64,000 nt of DNA from CAVWCW01 sp963753615 (GTDB lineage Bacteria; Pseudomonadota; Gammaproteobacteria; Chromatiales; Chromatiaceae), in the NCBI GenBank assembly GCA_963753615.1, contig CAVWCW010000002.1, forward strand, positions 248,001-312,000. The letters are read 5' to 3'. This document shows, piece after piece, positions 61,619 through 64,000 of the stretch (positions are counted from its first letter, which is position 1; each line of letters begins with the position of its first letter). The notes under the pieces are model-generated. The model was not told the origin of the DNA. It saw only the letters and a list, made by a program, of their open reading frames with translations, and did no database searches. Position numbers and translations under genes: made by a program.

Positions 61619-62671
61619 GTGCCGCCGTCGCTGCAGTTCCTCGCCCGCTGCCTGCTGCCCGCCATCCTGTTCGGCTTGAGCGCCTGCGCCGGGGTGCCGC
61701 GGCAACCGCCGGCCCCGACCCCGCCGCCGGTCCCTGCCGCCACCTGGGAAAGCGTAGACCGCGAGTTGCTGCTGGCCGCCCGCACTGCGCGCGCCCACGC
61801 CGCCGCCTATGCCGAGGCCGGCCTCGACCTGTGGCTGGGACGGGTGGGCCGCTACACCGATGAAACTTTTGTGCCCTGGTACACCAGTTACTGGACCCAG
61901 GAGTGGCTGGCGGTGAAATTTGCCTGGTACCAGTCCGACGAGACCAAGGGCGAGACCAACGGCGAGGCCGATGCGGAGCGGCGATTGGCCGCCTATCTGC
62001 AGGAGAAATACCAGGCCCAGGTGCTGGAGCCGGCCTCTGAGGTGGCGGACCCTGGGCGCCTGTTGCACCAAGCCACCGCCCTCTACCTGTTCACCTTCGC
62101 CGAGCAGGCTGCCGCCATTGGCCGGCGCTACCGGCTTGCGGAGCCGGTTTACCGGGAACACCTGGCGCGGATCCCGGCCATCCCCGGCGGAGACGGCGAG
62201 GTCGGCCTGGCCCTCGGACCCCTGCTGGCGGCAGCCCGTCCCGACCGCCTGCCGCCCTATGCGACCTTGCTGGGGCAGGTGGAACGGGCCGGAGTGGACG
62301 TCAATGCCAGGCTTCGGCAAGGGGGCCTGGTGCCCGCCGCTCATCGAGTTGCCGGCCAGTTCGCCGGGCGCCTCGCCACCCGTGGCGGTTCGGCCGCAGC
62401 CGCGGCGGCGTTAGGCGGGCCTGCCGGCCTGGTCCTGTCCCTGGGTGTCACCGTCTGGAGCGCGAATGAGCACGAAAAACGAAAGCCCGCGCTGGAAGCG
62501 GAGCTACAGGCCATCCTGGAGCCGGCCCTGGCGCGCATGCGTTACACGCTGTTGCAGGACCCCAAGCACGGGCTGCTGGGGGCCGTGAACCGGATTCAGG
62601 GGCAGGTCGGTCAGGGGCTGGGCGTGCTGCCCGTCGAGGCCCCGGCCCCGGGGCAGGACGAGCCTTGGTGA
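61619..62671 (+). CDS. Uncharacterised lipoprotein
   Basis: A 350-aa protein with a GTG start, a lipobox (FGLSAC) and a Pro-rich linker (PPAPTPPPVPA). The body is helical with WYTSYWTQEWLAVKFAWYQSDETKG and a Gly/Ala-rich hydrophobic segment (GSAAAAAALGGPAGLVLSLG) that could insert in membrane or form a helical hairpin. No known domain was recognised. It follows ubiA by 3 bp, so it is in the same operon, but a link to ubiquinone is not implied by sequence. Confidence 0.65.
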   Translation: MPPSLQFLARCLLPAILFGLSACAGVPRQPPAPTPPPVPAATWESVDRELLLAARTARAHAAAYAEAGLDLWLGRVGRYTDETFVPWYTSYWTQEWLAVKFAWYQSDETKGETNGEADAERRLAAYLQEKYQAQVLEPASEVADPGRLLHQATALYLFTFAEQAAAIGRRYRLAEPVYREHLARIPAIPGGDGEVGLALGPLLAAARPDRLPPYATLLGQVERAGVDVNARLRQGGLVPAAHRVAGQFAGRLATRGGSAAAAAALGGPAGLVLSLGVTVWSANEHEKRKPALEAELQAILEPALARMRYTLLQDPKHGLLGAVNRIQGQVGQGLGVLPVEAPAPGQDEPW

Positions 62672-62706
62672 TGTCCCGGGAGCCTGTATTGGTGTTGCGG
62701 GGTTCA

Positions 62707-63441
62707 TCATGCCTGGTGTCGGCTCAATGCCCGGGCCGGAGCCCAGACCTCCACCCGCTCGGCGCCGGCACGCTTGAGCAGGCGCGCCAGTTCGCCGCTG
62801 GTGCTGCCGGTGGTGACTACGTCGTCCACCAGGGCGACGTGGCGGGCGGGCAGGGGACCGGCCAATGTGAAGGCGTTGCGCAGGTTACGCCGACGCTGTT
62901 TGAGGTCGAGTTCGGTCTGGGGTCGAGTGGCGCGGTTGCGTCGGCAGCTGTGTCGGTCCAGAGGGATGCCCAGGCGCCGGCCCAGCGGAAGCGCCAGCTC
63001 CAAGGCCTGGTTGAAGCCCCGCTGGCGCAGTCGCTGAGCGTGCAGGGGAACAGGCAGAATCAGCTCAGGCAGAGGGATGCCCATTGTCAGCAGGTGGCGC
63101 GCCAGCAGTTCGCCGAGCAGGCGACCGGCGGGCAGGCGGTCGTGGAACTTGAGCCCAGCCACCAGCAGCGGCACCGGGCCGGCGTATGCCAGGGGCGCGA
63201 TACAACGTTCGAAGGCCGGCGGGCGCCGCTGGCAGGCGCCGCAGCGCGTCCCCGGCGGGGCCGCCTCCGGCAGGGGCTCGCCGCACTGGTGGCAGGGGCG
63301 GGCGATCCGCGGCAACTCGGCCAGGCAGCCGGGACAGAGGTCGAGGCCGCCGCTGCCTGCGTCGCCGCACAACAGGCAGCGGGTTGGATACAGGCTGGAT
63401 TGTAGCGAAATTAACCAGTTGTAAACCAAGCTCGGTGTCAT
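62707..63441 (-). CDS. comF: ComF family protein (DNA uptake-related phosphoribosyltransferase)
   Basis: A 244-aa protein with N-terminal zinc-finger Cys pairs (CLLCGDAG, LCPGC, CHQCG, CGAC) and a C-terminal phosphoribosyltransferase domain with the PRPP loop VALVDDVVTTGSTSGELARL. ComF/GntX proteins are linked to DNA uptake and to use of imported DNA. ATG 63439-63441 is chosen because the upstream frame is shadow; the divergent bioB starts 69 bp away, which is the usual gammaproteobacterial arrangement. Confidence 0.92.
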   Translation of the reverse strand: MTPSLVYNWLISLQSSLYPTRCLLCGDAGSGGLDLCPGCLAELPRIARPCHQCGEPLPEAAPPGTRCGACQRRPPAFERCIAPLAYAGPVPLLVAGLKFHDRLPAGRLLGELLARHLLTMGIPLPELILPVPLHAQRLRQRGFNQALELALPLGRRLGIPLDRHSCRRNRATRPQTELDLKQRRRNLRNAFTLAGPLPARHVALVDDVVTTGSTSGELARLLKRAGAERVEVWAPARALSRHQA

Positions 63442-63452
63442 CCAGTTGACAG
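63419..63452. promoter_or_regulatory. BirA-type biotin operator
   Basis: TTGTAAACC (63419-63427), 16-bp spacer, AGTTGACAG (63444-63452). The left half is identical to the enterobacterial BirA half-site and the right half matches GGTTTACAA-type halves at 6-7 of 9 positions; the spacer equals that of the E. coli bio operator. It lies 58 bp before bioB and overlaps the comF start codon, so biotin-bound BirA may control both. Confidence 0.68.
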
Positions 63453-63510
63453 GGTCGTCCCTTCGGGTAGTATCGGTGTCCCGCCACCCCCCGCATTCGG
63501 AGATTCTACT

Positions 63511-64000
63511 ATGCAAGCCCAGGCCCTGCGCCACGACTGGAGCCGGGACGAGATCGAGGCCCTGTTCGCCCTGCCGTTCAACGATCTCCTGTTCCAGGCC
63601 CAGACTCTGCACCGCCGGCACTTCGACCCCAACGAGGTGCAGCTAAGCACCCTGCTTAGCATCAAGACCGGCGCCTGCCCCGAGGACTGCGGCTACTGCT
63701 CCCAGAGTGCGCGTAACGACACCAGTCTGGAGCGCGAGCGCCTGCTGCCCCTGGGCGAGGTGCTGGAGGCGGCCGAGGCGGCCAAGGCCCAGGGCGCCAC
63801 CCGCTTCTGCATGGGCGCGGCCTGGCGCAACCCCAGCGACAAGCACCTGGAGCGAGTCAACGAGATGGTGCGCGGGGTCCGGGCCCTCGGCTTGGAGACC
63901 TGCGTCACCCTCGGCATGCTGAATCGGGACCAGGCCCTGAGCCTGAAGGACGCCGGGCTCGACTACTACAATCACAATCTGGATACCTCCCCGGAGTTCT
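63511..64000 (+). CDS. bioB: Biotin synthase BioB, 5' part, cut by window edge
   Basis: The first 163 codons of BioB, a radical-SAM enzyme that inserts sulfur into dethiobiotin. Seen: WSRDEIEALFALPFNDLLF, the [4Fe-4S] motif CPEDCGYC in KTGACPEDCGYCSQSARN, then ERLLPLGEVLEAAEAAKAQG and MGAAWRNPSDKHLERV. The ATG at 63511 aligns with the family start. The 3' part lies outside the window. Confidence 0.95.
   Translation, partial: MQAQALRHDWSRDEIEALFALPFNDLLFQAQTLHRRHFDPNEVQLSTLLSIKTGACPEDCGYCSQSARNDTSLERERLLPLGEVLEAAEAAKAQGATRFCMGAAWRNPSDKHLERVNEMVRGVRALGLETCVTLGMLNRDQALSLKDAGLDYYNHNLDTSPEF

Overview
This 64 kb window is GC-rich chromosomal DNA from a gammaproteobacterium, most likely a sulfur-oxidising, nitrate-respiring member of or near the Chromatiales. 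Evidence for that is a sulfur-globule envelope protein, an FccA-like dihaem cytochrome, a complete periplasmic nitrate reductase operon (napFDAGHBC), a molybdate transporter, a tungsten or molybdenum aldehyde oxidoreductase operon of the AorABC type, and ordinary gammaproteobacterial neighbours such as ubiC-ubiA, recG, rapA and divergent comF/bioB. No rRNA, tRNA or CRISPR array was recognised.

Layout. 1-4.6 kb: a TAXI-type TRAP transporter (cut by the left edge), a DUF4124-glutaredoxin protein, selO and small unknowns. 4.3-8.5 kb (minus): aldehyde oxidoreductase operon with FeS, W/Mo, FAD and MoaD-like subunits. 8.8-12.4 kb: Nudix hydrolase, a TetR regulator sharing an operator motif with a periplasmic DsrE-like gene, and a lipocalin. 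12.4-18.8 kb: nap operon behind two FNR/DNR-like dyads. 18.9-21.5 kb: modABC, with modC frameshifted. 21.5-25.9 kb: a lower-GC, repeat-rich, partly decayed stretch with orphan c-type cytochromes. 25.9-32.7 kb: mtfA, rlmI, a DUF2202 protein, rapA, yqhA. 32.8-38.3 kb: a MITE-like element, an unknown gene, and a tandem PhnD-like binding protein coupled to a BarA-like hybrid kinase. 38.5-43.7 kb: MOSC and HIT proteins, a bufferin operon (bufABC), a SEC-C protein and the sulfur-globule protein. 43.9-52.2 kb: a double-length UvrA and a carbamoyltransferase-SxtJ-DUF5989 cluster. 52.3-57.4 kb: a DUF2919 membrane protein, flavin reductase-like protein, MBL hydrolase, glutathione transferase, DUF6279 lipoprotein, isochorismatase-like hydrolase, then a dense hairpin region. 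57.4-64 kb: yjbQ, recG, ubiC, ubiA, a lipoprotein, comF and the 5' part of bioB, with a BirA-type operator.

How the genes fit together. Mo/W biology is prominent: two large pterin enzymes, a MoaD-like carrier, a molybdate transporter and a MOSC protein lie close together. Nitrate reduction and sulfur storage fit a microaerobic or anaerobic sulfur oxidiser. The buf operon is expected to handle copper stress.

Two cautions. Seven recognisable genes (modC, a DsbA-like gene, rlmI, rapA, a phnD-like gene, bufC, uvrA) carry about 13 single-base frame breaks that otherwise leave conserved domains intact. Many sit in short homopolymers and two genes carry compensating pairs, so base-level assembly error is at least as likely as real gene loss. 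A ~320-bp interspersed element with conserved hairpins occurs twice in full and once as a diverged copy; the two full copies end immediately before start codons.
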